Below, one piece after another: positions 1-9,256 of a DNA stretch of 35,815 nt (the first letter of the stretch is position 1; every line of letters begins with the position of its first letter). The notes under the pieces were generated by a model that worked only from the letters and a program-made list of their open reading frames with translations, made no database searches and was not told the origin of the DNA. The position numbers and the translations under genes are program-made. Origin of the DNA: Clostridia bacterium (lineage in GTDB: Bacteria; Bacillota; Clostridia; Oscillospirales; Acutalibacteraceae). The stretch lies in contig JAFRPB010000221.1 in the NCBI GenBank assembly GCA_017429345.1, positions 1 to 35,815 on the forward strand, read 5' to 3'.

Positions 1-117
1 AATATCTCGCTTGACCTTCACAACAGTGATTTTGAGGGAAATATCGTGACCGAATATGAACGTCGTTTTTCGCAGTTCGGCCCGATCTACCGCCTCGAAG
101 CATATAAAAAACGATGA
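1..117 (+). CDS. trmB: TrmB tRNA (guanine-N7)-methyltransferase, C-terminal fragment
   Basis: The window opens inside a reading frame whose last 38 codons read [14 protein letters not shown], then [18 protein letters not shown], and stop at a TGA (115-117). This matches the C-terminal end of TrmB, which makes m7G46 in the variable loop of tRNA using S-adenosylmethionine. The family ends in a TEYE..F...G.PIYR segment that takes part in tRNA recognition. Only the tail is visible, so catalytic motifs cannot be checked. The stop overlaps the next start as ATGA, so the following ylmH gene is very probably co-transcribed and translationally coupled. Two genes downstream is metK, which makes the methyl donor, so the grouping is functionally sensible. 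Confidence 0.85.
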   Translation, partial: NISLDLHNSDFEGNIVTEYERRFSQFGPIYRLEAYKKR

Positions 118-872
118 ACGACGAAGAGCTGCTTCTGAAAAAGCGCCTCGTCGAGCTCTCGGCAAGAAGCGCCGCCCGGGGCGTTTATGAATCGACGGAC
201 TTTTTGTCTCTATCCGGTCAGAGCATTCTGCATTCGCTCGAAAGAAACGGTGAGGTCTCCCCTGCCGCTTTATACGGCGGTACGGAACACGCAGAACGCG
301 TTATCGCCGTATTCGGCAGCGAAAGTGACTGCGGATACGAGTATATACCGGAGATTTCATTTCTTTCCGTCGTCCCGCTGAGTGAAAAATTCGGCGAAGA
401 GCTGACGCATCGCGACGTGCTCGGCGCGCTGATGAGTCTCGGTATTCGCAGAGACCTGACGGGCGATATTTATACTGCGGAAAAACACGCTTTCATCATC
501 GTTGTCGATTTAATCGCATCCTTTATTGCCGATAACCTTGTTTCAGTGAAACACACCGACGTAATGTGCTCCGTTATTGACGCGCTGCCCGATAACATCG
601 GCGTACATACGCGCGCGGAATGTTTTATTTCAACATCCGAAAGGCTTGACTGTATTCTCTCTGCGGTGTATAATATATCAAGAAGCGCCGCGAAAGAGCT
701 GTTTGACAGAAAAAGCGTTTATGTCAACGGCTCGCTGCGTGAAAACGCTTCCTGCGCTGTAAAAGAAGGAGAAGTGATCTCCGTCAGAGGAAAAGGAAAA
801 TTCATTTATCACGGCGCGGTCGGAGAAACAAAAAAAGGCCGCCTGAAGATTTCAGTCGGCGTCTTTGAATAG
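114..872 (+). CDS. ylmH: YlmH-type S4-domain RNA-binding protein
   Basis: A 252-residue protein of the YlmH family, which are cytoplasmic S4-domain proteins of Firmicutes. The C-terminal third (about residues 180-250: [19 protein letters not shown], then a [12 protein letters not shown] turn) is a clear S4 RNA-binding fold. The N-terminal two thirds match the family's leading domain, beginning [15 protein letters not shown] and including [14 protein letters not shown]. Length is normal for the family. YlmH of Bacillus subtilis has been reported to act on obstructed large ribosomal subunits in ribosome quality control; I infer the same role here. In many Firmicutes ylmH lies in the division cluster near divIVA, whereas here it follows trmB with an ATGA overlap and precedes metK. 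Confidence 0.85.
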   Translation: MNDEELLLKKRLVELSARSAARGVYESTDFLSLSGQSILHSLERNGEVSPAALYGGTEHAERVIAVFGSESDCGYEYIPEISFLSVVPLSEKFGEELTHRDVLGALMSLGIRRDLTGDIYTAEKHAFIIVVDLIASFIADNLVSVKHTDVMCSVIDALPDNIGVHTRAECFISTSERLDCILSAVYNISRSAAKELFDRKSVYVNGSLRENASCAVKEGEVISVRGKGKFIYHGAVGETKKGRLKISVGVFE

Positions 873-915
873 CGTTATCAACACCGGCAGACTACCGGTG
901 AAAGGAGTATTTACC

Positions 916-2100
916 ATGAGCAAGTTCTATTTCACTTCGGAATCCGTCACAGAGGGACATCCCGACAAAATCTGCGATCAGATTTCCGACGCCATACTCG
1001 ACGCGATGCTGGAACAGGATCCGTTATCCCGCGTTGCATGCGAAACCACCTGTACCACCGGCGTCGTTTCCGTCATGGGCGAGATCTCAACGGAATCCTA
1101 TGTCAACATTCCTAAAATCGTCCGCGATGTCGTTTGCGATATCGGTTTCAACGATCCGGCTTACGGCTTTGACGGGAACACCTGCGCCGTGCTGACCAGT
1201 ATCGATGAGCAGAGCGCCGATATCGCGATGGGCGTAAACCGCTCTCAGGAGCTGAAACAGGGCGATGAAGACAGATATAACCTCAACGGCGCTGGAGATC
1301 AGGGCATGATGTTCGGTTTCGCCTGCGACGAAACGCCGGAGCTTATGCCTCTCGCGATCTCCCTTGCGCATAAGCTTGCAAAAAAGCTGACCGAGGTCAG
1401 AAAAAACGGAACGCTTCCGTATCTCAGACCGGACGGCAAAAGTCAGGTCACGGTCGAGTATATCGACGGCAAACCTTCCCGCATCGATACCGTCGTTATC
1501 TCGTCTCAGCACGATCCCGACGTCCCGCAGGATAAGATCCGCGCGGACATCATCGAAAACGTCATAAAAACGACCGTTTCGGCAGAGCTTCTCGACTCCG
1601 ATACAAAATTTTATGTCAACCCCACCGGGCGTTTTGTTATCGGCGGTCCCGCGGGCGACAGCGGTCTTACCGGCAGAAAGATCATCGTCGACACTTACGG
1701 CGGTTACGCGCGGCACGGCGGCGGCGCTTTCAGCGGCAAGGATCCGACGAAGGTCGACAGAAGCGCTGCATATGAGGCGCGTTATATTGCGAAAAACGTC
1801 GTTGCCGCCGGTCTTGCATCCAAATGTGAGGTTCAGCTCGCTTACGCCATCGGCGTTGCGCGTCCCGTTTCTGTTTTTGTCGATACCTTCGGCACCGGAA
1901 AAATCAGTGACGACAAGCTCGGCGATATCATCAACAGACTTTTCGATATGCGCCCCGCCGCGATTATAGATAAGCTTCAGCTCAGAAAACCGCAGTATAA
2001 AGCCCTTGCCGCATACGGCCATATGGGAAGAGAAGATCTCGGCGTCGCCTGGGAGAAAACCGACATGACCGACGCTTTGAAAAAAGCGGCAGAAGAATAA
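916..2100 (+). CDS. metK: S-adenosylmethionine synthetase
   Basis: Makes S-adenosylmethionine from methionine and ATP in the cytoplasm. At 394 residues it has normal family length. It starts [20 protein letters not shown] (ATP-binding signature), contains [12 protein letters not shown] (about residues 117-128) and the conserved [20 protein letters not shown] and [19 protein letters not shown] segments (about 240-285). The ATG at 916 is chosen over an in-frame upstream start at 865 because AAAGGAG lies at 901-907 and the protein then begins like other MetK proteins. Only 43 bases separate it from ylmH, too few for a SAM riboswitch, so expression probably depends on the upstream operon promoter. 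A strong hairpin follows immediately. Confidence 0.97.
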   Translation: MSKFYFTSESVTEGHPDKICDQISDAILDAMLEQDPLSRVACETTCTTGVVSVMGEISTESYVNIPKIVRDVVCDIGFNDPAYGFDGNTCAVLTSIDEQSADIAMGVNRSQELKQGDEDRYNLNGAGDQGMMFGFACDETPELMPLAISLAHKLAKKLTEVRKNGTLPYLRPDGKSQVTVEYIDGKPSRIDTVVISSQHDPDVPQDKIRADIIENVIKTTVSAELLDSDTKFYVNPTGRFVIGGPAGDSGLTGRKIIVDTYGGYARHGGGAFSGKDPTKVDRSAAYEARYIAKNVVAAGLASKCEVQLAYAIGVARPVSVFVDTFGTGKISDDKLGDIINRLFDMRPAAIIDKLQLRKPQYKALAAYGHMGREDLGVAWEKTDMTDALKKAAEE

Positions 2101-2116
2101 AATCTCCGAATGAATT

Positions 2117-2149
2117 AACGAGCGAAGGCGTTTGCCTTCGCTCGTTTGT
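2117..2149. terminator. Intrinsic terminator between convergent metK and zinc-ribbon gene
   Basis: Perfect 13-bp stem (2117-2129 with 2134-2146) and a GTTT loop, ending in TTTGTT on the plus strand. It lies between the metK stop and the stop of the opposing gene, so it can serve metK and possibly both genes. Confidence 0.9.
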
Positions 2150-3229
2150 TTATCTCATATCATTCATGTCGATCGGGTCGCCGCAGTTCGGGCAGAACTT
2201 CGGAACCTGTTCTCCTGTAGCGGGCGTCCAGCCGCATTTGTCGCATCTGATCGTCTGCATTGCGGCGCCGTAAGCAGGCTGCTGCGGATATCCTTGCTGC
2301 GCATAACCCTGCTGCGGCATCCCCTGCTGCGGGAATCCCTGCTGCGGCATCCCCTGCTGGGGATAACCCTGCTGCGGGAATCCCTGTTGCGGATAACCCT
2401 GTTGCGGCATACCCTGCTGGGGATAACCCTGCTGCGGGAATCCCTGCTGCGGATAGCCCTGCTGCGGGAATCCCTGCTGGGGATAACCCTGCTGCGGGAA
2501 TCCCTGCTGCGGATAACCTTGCTGGGGATAGCCCTGCTGACCGTTCATGACCTGATTGAACGCCGCGCCGACTGCCGCGGCAAAACCGCCTGCCGCGCCG
2601 TACTGGCCATCCTGCGCCGCGCCGCCGAGAACGGGCGCGGAATTCGGAGCGAGATAACGCTGAAGTTCATATGCCTGTTGTTCATAGCGGTGATAGAGAT
2701 CGGTCATTCTGTTTTCCGGTTTCCGGTTGTTCAGCTTGAACTCGATCTCCGAGAAATACGGATTATTCACGTTGATACGGATCTTGAAATCATAGCTGTA
2801 GTTATAGCGGGGAGGATTATAAGATACGTTTCTGCCTTCGGCGTCTTTCATGTAGATCTCATCGCGGTCTTCTTCAACGTCCGCCGTCACGGAAGTCACG
2901 CTCGCGATCGGAATAATATCCGGATTGTATTTTACGAAATCCGAATAACGGGTAACGGCAAACGTTCTTGACGTCTGATCGATATAGACCTTCATATCGT
3001 CGCCGAAATTCACGGAAGGACGGAAGGACGCAGCCGCAGCCTTGTTCTGTTCTCTGTAGTTGAGCTGTTGTTTGATTTCCTCAACGGTGGAATGACGCCG
3101 ATCGGAAAACCACGGAGAAAGCTTCGCGGCGCAGTCTTTGCAGAGGTTGCCGTCGTCAAGCTTCCGGTTGCCGAGCATTCCGATCTGCCCTCCGCAGACG
3201 TCACAGTATTTTTTGTCAAATAAACCCAT
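2150..3229 (-). CDS. Zinc-ribbon protein (DUF4428-like) with PQQG repeat tail
   Basis: A 359-residue cytoplasmic-looking protein without signal peptide. It starts [17 protein letters not shown], a two-Cys knuckle with a second CKDC pair about 20 residues on, like DUF4428 domains. The middle (about residues 60-190) is a folded domain with alternating strands. Residues of about 225-330 are low-complexity: 17 QQG units in a five-residue PQQG(Y/F/M) pattern. The C-terminus is a second zinc ribbon (CDKCGW...FCPNCGDPI). The ATG at 3229 is preferred to one six codons upstream because GGAAAG stands about 8 bases before it. Proteins of this layout are usually of unknown function; the tail may drive self-association. 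It is probably a single-gene unit with its own promoter at 3269-3297. Confidence 0.8.
   Translation of the reverse strand: MGLFDKKYCDVCGGQIGMLGNRKLDDGNLCKDCAAKLSPWFSDRRHSTVEEIKQQLNYREQNKAAAASFRPSVNFGDDMKVYIDQTSRTFAVTRYSDFVKYNPDIIPIASVTSVTADVEEDRDEIYMKDAEGRNVSYNPPRYNYSYDFKIRINVNNPYFSEIEFKLNNRKPENRMTDLYHRYEQQAYELQRYLAPNSAPVLGGAAQDGQYGAAGGFAAAVGAAFNQVMNGQQGYPQQGYPQQGFPQQGYPQQGFPQQGYPQQGFPQQGYPQQGMPQQGYPQQGFPQQGYPQQGMPQQGFPQQGMPQQGYAQQGYPQQPAYGAAMQTIRCDKCGWTPATGEQVPKFCPNCGDPIDMNDMR
2275..2550 (-). repeat. 15-bp tandem coding repeat (PQQG-X)
   Basis: About 17 near-identical 15-base units encode PQQG followed by Tyr, Phe or Met, with one Ala-for-Pro change near the end. Sequence between copies is so similar that slippage could change copy number without breaking the frame. 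Confidence 0.9.
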
Positions 3230-3268
3230 AATTCTCTTTCCTTTCATGCATATTTATATTGCAATTAT

Positions 3269-3297
3269 ATAATACATTAAAATGCAGAAGATTGCAA
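3269..3297 (-). promoter_or_regulatory. Probable promoter of the zinc-ribbon gene
   Basis: On the minus strand TTGCAA (3297-3292) and TATTAT (3274-3269) are separated by exactly 17 bases, about 40 bases before the chosen start. It lies directly after the end of the upstream peptidase gene, which shows no obvious terminator. Confidence 0.5.
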
Positions 3298-3305
3298 GAG
3301 TTTTT

Positions 3306-4790
3306 TTATTCCGATGATGCTGTCATTCCTCTGACGTACCGCTTAAAGAACGCTACCGCTTCTTCCATGCAGTCGATCGGGATGCGCTCATTCGTGCCGT
3401 GGGTGTTCGCGAGCAGCTCGACCGAGAGGCGGAACGGCGAATACTTGTAAATGTTCTCGCAGACGGGTTCATACAGATAGGAATCCGTACCGCCGAACAC
3501 GAGATACGGGATCACGACGTTCTTCGGGTCCGCGGAGTAGATCTCCTCGATCATATGAAACGCCTTTGTATCAATCGGCGACACCCTTGAGGGCTCCTTT
3601 GTCTTGACGACGCGCAGCTCGATATCCTTATTCTTTACGACCTTGCGGATGTGGTCGATCACGTCCTTGGTCGAGGTGCCGGGCATCATGCGGAAATTGA
3701 CGTTGATCGACGCCTTCTGCGGCAGCACGTTCGGCGCGGGGCTCCCCTGCGCCATCGTGACCGCGGTCGTCGTGCGCACGATGCCTGCGGCAAGCGGGAT
3801 CTTCGAGAGCGCAAAGGTCAGCGCGGGTCTGAGCGCCTTCAGATTCGCAGCAACCATACGTACCGGCAGCGTCCCCTTGACCGCGGGACGCATGAACAGC
3901 TCCTCAAGCAGGGGCGTGAATTCCGATTTAAACTGATGGTCCTCGAGATCTTTGATCACGTCCGCCATTCTGCCGAGCGCATTGTGTACGGGCGGCTGCG
4001 AGGAATGCCCGCCCTTGCCCTTGAGCGTGATCTCGATATCCGCCTGCCCCTTTTCGGCGATACCGACGCCGATCACGTTCACGTCGAGCAGACCTTTGAC
4101 GCGTGCCTCGAGAACCGCGCCGCCCTCGTCCATCAGCGCCTCAAGATGCACCCCGCGCGACTCGAGCTCGCGGCTGATATACGCCGCGCCGGACTCGTGA
4201 TGCATCATGTTCTCCTCATTGTGGCCGAGAAGCACGTAAACGCCGCGTACCGGCTGCCAGCCTTCTTCGAGAAGCGTCTCGATCGACTCCATCACCGCGA
4301 TCAGGTGATTTTTCATATCGATCGCGCCTCTGCCCCAGATGCAGCCTTCCGCTTCGACGCCGCCGAAGGGGTCATATTTCCAGTCCTGCTCCGTTCCGGG
4401 CGTGATCGGCACCACGTCCTGGTGCGCGATCATCGCGATCGGGTCGAGCGAGGGATCACTGCCGGGCATATAATACAGAAGGCTCGCGTCCGAGACGATC
4501 TGTTTCGAGAACGCCTTATGGAACAGCGGATAGCGCTCCTCAAGAAACGCGCGGAACTTCTCAAACTGCGCCCAGTCGACCTTGTCGTGATCCCGATCCG
4601 AGACCGTGGGAATTCTGATCGCGTCGGAGAGGTTTTTCTTATAGCGTTCGAGATCGACGTGTTCGGCCGGGATCTCGACCGCGTCCTTCTTCGCGGGTTT
4701 GAGCTTCACCGCCTTCGCGATATTCACGCCCAGGCCCGCCGCGACGGCGGCTGAGCCTGCGCAAAGTACGGCTTTTGTCGTATTTTTCAT
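3306..4790 (-). CDS. M20-family metallopeptidase, membrane-anchored (carboxypeptidase S / PM20D1-like)
   Basis: A 494-residue M20 zinc peptidase or amidohydrolase. Metal-binding and catalytic elements are visible: IAHQDVVP (His123, Asp125), GRGAIDMK (bridging Asp158) and GHNEEN (Glu192 catalytic, Glu193 metal). A dimerisation-domain segment GKGGHSSQPP follows, with a last FGGTDSYLY metal region. The length and the long spacing match the carboxypeptidase S/PM20D1 branch, which cleaves or forms N-acyl amino acids and peptides; the exact substrate is unknown. Residues 6-28 are a hydrophobic helix, so the enzyme may be membrane-anchored or exported. It is the third gene of a minus-strand operon, 13 bases after the alpha-mannosidase stop, with GAGAGGCG before the ATG. 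Its presence suggests the operon handles a sugar linked to an amino acid or peptide (inference). Confidence 0.85.
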   Translation of the reverse strand: MKNTTKAVLCAGSAAVAAGLGVNIAKAVKLKPAKKDAVEIPAEHVDLERYKKNLSDAIRIPTVSDRDHDKVDWAQFEKFRAFLEERYPLFHKAFSKQIVSDASLLYYMPGSDPSLDPIAMIAHQDVVPITPGTEQDWKYDPFGGVEAEGCIWGRGAIDMKNHLIAVMESIETLLEEGWQPVRGVYVLLGHNEENMMHHESGAAYISRELESRGVHLEALMDEGGAVLEARVKGLLDVNVIGVGIAEKGQADIEITLKGKGGHSSQPPVHNALGRMADVIKDLEDHQFKSEFTPLLEELFMRPAVKGTLPVRMVAANLKALRPALTFALSKIPLAAGIVRTTTAVTMAQGSPAPNVLPQKASINVNFRMMPGTSTKDVIDHIRKVVKNKDIELRVVKTKEPSRVSPIDTKAFHMIEEIYSADPKNVVIPYLVFGGTDSYLYEPVCENIYKYSPFRLSVELLANTHGTNERIPIDCMEEAVAFFKRYVRGMTASSE

Positions 4791-4803
4791 ATCTGCGCCT
4801 CTC

Positions 4804-7281
4804 TTACTTGTAAGTATCTTCCAGGAAATTCACGTCATAGACCTTGCCGCTCTTCTCGATGCGGAACGTCTTGATCTCGTTCGCGGAGATATCCGTATAG
4901 AACGCGAAGCCGAACAGGCGGCTCATCACGCTCACGCGGGTGCGGAACAGCCCCTTCGTCTCGTTGAGACGCAGGATCACCGCGCCGCTGCCGTCCTCGG
5001 CGAACTTGAGCGCGTCGGCCGCTACGTTGTCCCGATCGATGCGGATCAGCGAATCCTTCTGCGGGCTCGCGCCCTTGTGGTATCCGGCGAGCACGACGTC
5101 GGGACGGATATTGAAGATATTCGCCTCTTTCGCGACGTCGGAAAGTCGCGTTTCACCCGTATGCGGATAGATGCCGTATTCAAAGCGCGTCATGCCCTCG
5201 TCGGTGAAATTGAAGTCCGCGGGGGGTCTCGGAGAGAAATGGTCGGCAAAGATCACGTTGCGCAGCGCCATCATTGAGATGCGTGTGCCGCTGCAGTCGT
5301 AACTGTATCTGCCGTTGTTGATGATCGCAAGGCCGCGCCGCGCGTCGCCGATCTCCACATTGACCGCGCCCCATTTCTGCGCGGGCTCCTCGCAGCCGTC
5401 GGCTTTTTTCTCGATAAAGCCGCCCTGCATATCGTAGACCGCCTTCGGATCTTCGCCGCCGAGATCGAAACGGATCTTGACGTCTGTGAACCGTTCCTGC
5501 CAGAGCGCCTTCGCCTTGACGCGGATCGTCTTCTGACCCGCGCCGAGGATATAGTCGCAGGAGATATAAGAGTTTTCGTATGTGTATTTTATGCGCATGA
5601 CCGCGCGCGCGCCGGTCGTTTCAACCATTTCGGCGCTCTCGCACGCCATATCGCAAAGATCGTTCTGGAATTTAAACACCGCGTGCGCCCAGGTATCGGT
5701 CTTGTCGTCGCGCAGCACGGCGGGTACGCCGAGTTTGTTCCCGTTCGCGAAATCTACGCCGGAAGCCCTGTCGATCAGCTTGATGATCGCACCGGTCGAA
5801 AGGTCGAATCCGACGCGCAGATATTCGTTCTCGAACCAGTTTTTGCCAGCATTGACCGGCGAGACCGCCTTCTCTTTGCCGTCGTCCTCATAGCCGAGCC
5901 AGTAGGTGTTGTAGCCGAAAGCGGGCAGCTCGGCGAGGATCACCGCGTCCTTGTGGCTGTCGTTGGAGCGTGAGGAACGCACGTTCGCGAATACGACGGG
6001 CCTGCCGTCTTTGTCATAGACGCGCTCGGCATGGCCGCGCACGCGCACGGGCATGGTGATATCGTAAGGCAGGGCGTTGAAGATCACCGCGGGGCGCAGG
6101 AATTCGCCGCCGCAGTCCTCGTGTCGCACGCTCGATGAGCGCGGATCGGAGACGCCATCGACCCAGGTATCGATATCGGAAGAAATGCGCAGCAGCGCGT
6201 TCGTCTTCTTTTCCGCGGCGAGCGTTTCGGCATAGCCGAGGAAATCTTCGGTATCGCGGTAGGATTCCATGATCGAGCAGCCGCCGAGGATATCGTGGAA
6301 CTGGCAGAACGCGAGCTTGCGCCACGCCTGCTCATAAGCCGGAGTCGAGGGATCGACGCCGAATTTCTTCGCGGAAACGGTGTCCCAGACCTCGGAGACA
6401 TAGAGGTCGTTTTCCGCGCGCCGGTTGCCCGCCTTGATGAGCGAGGTCGCGGAATAACACCCGCTCGCATGGTGCTGCATATCGCCGCGCCACACGGGCA
6501 GATCGACCATCGTCGTGATCATTTCCTCAAAATAAGCATCGGGCGAAGAGAACACGACGTCGCCCTCGGGCGCCGTATCCGCTTTGTCTATAAGATACTC
6601 AATATCCGCGCGGGTGGGCCCGCCGCCGTGGTTGCCGACGCCGTAGAACATCATCATGCCGTGGTCGCTCTGTGCCGCCTTCCCGCGAAGGTCCTCAAGT
6701 CTTGCGCGCAGGCGATCCTTCTGACTGCAGGTATAGCTCTCGGGGATGCGGTAGGTCAGCACGCGCGTGCCGTCGGAGCTCTCCCACCAAAACAGCCCCT
6801 CGGGCATCTCTTTATTCTCGGTTTTGTCGGGCCGCATCATCACGTAATTTATCATGCCGCCCTTTTTGAGCAGCTGCGGCAGCATGCCGTTATGCCCGAA
6901 CGAATCGACATTGTAGCCTGTTTTGCAGATCCTGCCGAAATTCTCGTAGTAGAATTTCTGCGAATAGAGCAGCTGCCGCGCGAAGCTTTCGAGCGAGGGC
7001 ATGTTGCAGTCCGGCTGCACCCACATACCGCCGACGGGGACCCATCGACCGGCTTTTACCGCCTCGCGGATCTTCGCGAACAGCGCGGGATCGATCTCCT
7101 TCACCCACTGATAGTATGCCGCGGAGGAGCAGGTAAAAACAAAATCCTTATATTCTCCGATCCTGTCGATCGCGCTGCGGAAGGTCTGCAGCACTTCGGC
7201 GCAGCCCTCGCTCCAACGCCAGAGCCAAACGGGATCAAGATGCGCGGAACCGATCAGATGGATATTCTTTTTATTACTCAT
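4804..7281 (-). CDS. GH38 alpha-mannosidase, cytoplasmic
   Basis: An 825-residue glycoside hydrolase of family GH38, which releases alpha-linked mannose with retention, using a zinc ion. The zinc and catalytic motifs are in the expected order: IGSAHLDPVWLWRW (His14, Asp16), WVQPDCNMPS (Asp91) and YNVDSFGHNG (nucleophile Asp126). A central helical region and long beta-rich C-terminal domains follow. No signal peptide is present, so it acts on imported oligosaccharides. The ATG at 7281 is preferred to an upstream in-frame start (7338) because GAGAGGAG lies a few bases before it and family members begin at this point. It follows the 593-residue unknown gene by 16 bases and precedes the M20 peptidase by 13, so all three form one operon. 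Confidence 0.93.
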   Translation of the reverse strand: MSNKKNIHLIGSAHLDPVWLWRWSEGCAEVLQTFRSAIDRIGEYKDFVFTCSSAAYYQWVKEIDPALFAKIREAVKAGRWVPVGGMWVQPDCNMPSLESFARQLLYSQKFYYENFGRICKTGYNVDSFGHNGMLPQLLKKGGMINYVMMRPDKTENKEMPEGLFWWESSDGTRVLTYRIPESYTCSQKDRLRARLEDLRGKAAQSDHGMMMFYGVGNHGGGPTRADIEYLIDKADTAPEGDVVFSSPDAYFEEMITTMVDLPVWRGDMQHHASGCYSATSLIKAGNRRAENDLYVSEVWDTVSAKKFGVDPSTPAYEQAWRKLAFCQFHDILGGCSIMESYRDTEDFLGYAETLAAEKKTNALLRISSDIDTWVDGVSDPRSSSVRHEDCGGEFLRPAVIFNALPYDITMPVRVRGHAERVYDKDGRPVVFANVRSSRSNDSHKDAVILAELPAFGYNTYWLGYEDDGKEKAVSPVNAGKNWFENEYLRVGFDLSTGAIIKLIDRASGVDFANGNKLGVPAVLRDDKTDTWAHAVFKFQNDLCDMACESAEMVETTGARAVMRIKYTYENSYISCDYILGAGQKTIRVKAKALWQERFTDVKIRFDLGGEDPKAVYDMQGGFIEKKADGCEEPAQKWGAVNVEIGDARRGLAIINNGRYSYDCSGTRISMMALRNVIFADHFSPRPPADFNFTDEGMTRFEYGIYPHTGETRLSDVAKEANIFNIRPDVVLAGYHKGASPQKDSLIRIDRDNVAADALKFAEDGSGAVILRLNETKGLFRTRVSVMSRLFGFAFYTDISANEIKTFRIEKSGKVYDVNFLEDTYK

Positions 7282-7297
7282 ATGAATCGCTCCTCTC

Positions 7298-9079
7298 TCA
7301 ATCAATATATCCGTTATACTTGCCGAACCAATAAGCAAAGGTATACGGATAGCAGCTCTCGACGCTGCAGACGCTGCCTTCGCTCATGGGATGCAGCTGC
7401 CACGGGTCGCGGTCGTATTTCGTGATCGCCGTCTCGTCCGGTTCGAGAAGCCATCCCGTTTTCGTCATGCCCCCCCAGCCGATGCGAACGGGCACGTCTG
7501 CGCGCTCAAGCTTCATCGGCGAAGCAATGCGGCTGACGGGCAGCCGGTAGAACCACTCGGCGATCCCGTCCATATCGGCCGGGTAATCGGGATCCGCCGC
7601 CATGCACAGGAAGCGGTAACCGGGATTATACTCACGCAGAAGAGAATGGTCCCATGTGCGCAGGCACCGGATGTATTTCTTTTTGAGTTCGGGATCTTTT
7701 TCCAGCGTGATCAGGCCGTAGAACGCGACGACCGCGAGCATATTGTCGCCGTACATCATCTCTTCGTCGCAGTTGTTGCCGACGGCGTAGGAAAAATGCG
7801 TGAAGCGGTCGAGGTGCAGAAGCGGCAGATCGTCATAGTGATATTTCCCGATGAGCTGACGGCGACAGATCGTCCATTTTTCCTTTTGGCCGCAGATATG
7901 CTCCGCGACGTTCAGATACATGAGGATCTGCGCGGAGTTCAGGCACGCGTCCGCCCAGCCGATCGGCGTATTGAAATACTCGGGATCCCAACGGCCCCAT
8001 GTTGTAGGTTTGCCGTCAAGCTCCCTGACAACAAGCCCGTTGTCTATGATATGATTCAGAAGATTCTCGCAGGAGGATACGACGATCGATCGCAGCTCCT
8101 CGTCGTCAAAGCACAGGTGGTCGTACATAAACCACAGATTCAGAAAATGCAGCGTGACCTCGTCGCTCGACGTATCGCCCTTATAGATCACGTCGTCGTC
8201 TTCGTAGCCGAGATCGCGGTACAGCTTCGCAAGACGGTCGGGAACGGGCGAATCGCATTTCACTTTCATGCCGACAACGCCGCGTTTGCGAGACGCACGC
8301 ATATCAAGACATACGGCGAAACCGTCCGCCTGTTTCTGATAAAACAGACCGTCGTCGGGAACGTGTTCGCTGCGAAGCGCGTAAGTGCGCGCGGGGAAAC
8401 CGTCGCCCCTGCCGGAGATATTCAGCGTGAGCAGACAAGCCTCGCCCGCTCTGACCGCGCTTGCCTTGGCATCCAGCGTCTCGGGAGCCGCGGCGCCGAG
8501 TTTTCTTTTTAAATACGCGTATTTCAGGGTTTCTCCGACGGCGAAGGCAGCTGTGAAGCCTCCGTCGTTGTCTGACTGCGTGTCGCCTTTGACGGAATCA
8601 AGGTCCCGCGGTTCATCAAGCTCCTGATTTGATATCATACCGCGGCGATCCACGTATCTGAGCGATTCCGCCGTCAACAGCTTCGCTTTTTCCTCACAGG
8701 AGATCTTTTTCATCTCAATGCGCGAAACGCTTGTTTTGCATAATGCCCAGATTATTTCGCCGTCGGCAAACAGCGCGCGGACGTCGTCATCTGCAAGATA
8801 ACGGTCGACAGTGAAAAACATGATCCGATCGTTTTCACGCTCCGCCGAGAGATCGACGCGGGTAAGTCCGCCTTCCCCGCCGAGCCACCGTGCGCCGTCT
8901 GAGGTATACGCCTCGCATGTGTACTTTGAAGCCGCCAGCGGCAGCGGATAGGGAAAATCAGTCAGATCCGGAACCGCGCCGGGATTGTAATAAAGCTCGT
9001 CGGGTATTTCGGGAGAATATAAAGGAAAAATCTTAACGAACCTGCATTTATGATCCGCAAGCTTATACGGCTGACTCAT
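7298..9079 (-). CDS. Unrecognised protein, first gene of the alpha-mannosidase operon
   Basis: A 593-residue protein I cannot assign to a family. There is no signal peptide or clear membrane helix. Residues 1-250 are beta-rich; residues of about 290-590 look mainly helical with many aromatic and acidic residues (for example TWGRWDPEYFNTP, NNCDEEMMYGDNM, CYPYTFAYWFGKY), resembling the alpha/alpha-toroid catalytic domains of some glycoside hydrolases and lyases. That is an inference from composition and context, not an identified family. It starts at an ATG preceded by AAAGGAG, sits directly behind a good promoter, and is 16 bases before the GH38 gene. A role in breaking down the same glycan, perhaps at a different linkage, is the simplest idea. 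Confidence 0.75.
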   Translation of the reverse strand: MSQPYKLADHKCRFVKIFPLYSPEIPDELYYNPGAVPDLTDFPYPLPLAASKYTCEAYTSDGARWLGGEGGLTRVDLSAERENDRIMFFTVDRYLADDDVRALFADGEIIWALCKTSVSRIEMKKISCEEKAKLLTAESLRYVDRRGMISNQELDEPRDLDSVKGDTQSDNDGGFTAAFAVGETLKYAYLKRKLGAAAPETLDAKASAVRAGEACLLTLNISGRGDGFPARTYALRSEHVPDDGLFYQKQADGFAVCLDMRASRKRGVVGMKVKCDSPVPDRLAKLYRDLGYEDDDVIYKGDTSSDEVTLHFLNLWFMYDHLCFDDEELRSIVVSSCENLLNHIIDNGLVVRELDGKPTTWGRWDPEYFNTPIGWADACLNSAQILMYLNVAEHICGQKEKWTICRRQLIGKYHYDDLPLLHLDRFTHFSYAVGNNCDEEMMYGDNMLAVVAFYGLITLEKDPELKKKYIRCLRTWDHSLLREYNPGYRFLCMAADPDYPADMDGIAEWFYRLPVSRIASPMKLERADVPVRIGWGGMTKTGWLLEPDETAITKYDRDPWQLHPMSEGSVCSVESCYPYTFAYWFGKYNGYID

Positions 9080-9118
9080 ATGACATCTCTCCTTTGTAAA
9101 GAATTATGTATTTAAACA

Positions 9119-9147
9119 ATTATATATATTTCAATGAAAAAAAGCAA
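9119..9147 (-). promoter_or_regulatory. Promoter of the mannosidase operon
   Basis: On the minus strand TTGCTT (9147-9142) and TATAAT (9124-9119) are exactly 17 bases apart, 40 bases before the first gene. It is divergent from the regulator promoter at 9196-9224, and the roughly 50-base interval between the two -35 boxes is where a shared operator would be expected. Confidence 0.65.
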
Positions 9148-9195
9148 GATATTTATGCACTTCGGTTTATCAAAAAGACGATTTTCAGACAATAG

Positions 9196-9224
9196 TTGAC
9201 AAACAGTCGATTTATCTCTATAAT
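9196..9224 (+). promoter_or_regulatory. Perfect consensus promoter of the TetR-type regulator
   Basis: TTGACA (9196-9201), 17-base spacer, TATAAT (9219-9224): a full match to the housekeeping sigma consensus, about 33 bases before the regulator start. A loose dyad (AGTTGAC and GTCGATT with two mismatches, around 9195-9213) overlaps the -35 box and could be part of an autoregulatory operator. Confidence 0.8.
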
Positions 9225-9256
9225 TAAAGCGGAAATATAATGTGGAGGTGGGCGTT

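Noticed and set aside
873..915. SAM riboswitch before metK
   Set aside because: Only 43 bases are available and the conserved S-box stems are not present; an ACACCGGC / ACTACCGGTG stretch is too short.
1087..2022. Minus-strand frame of 311 codons
   Set aside because: Complete antisense shadow of metK, which is certain.
2132..2971. Plus-strand frame with a Leu/Arg repeat
   Set aside because: Antisense of the PQQG repeat gene; the minus-strand reading has zinc ribbons, a promoter and a ribosome binding site.
6295..7425. Plus-strand frame of 376 codons
   Set aside because: Antisense of the GH38 gene whose catalytic motifs are clear on the minus strand.
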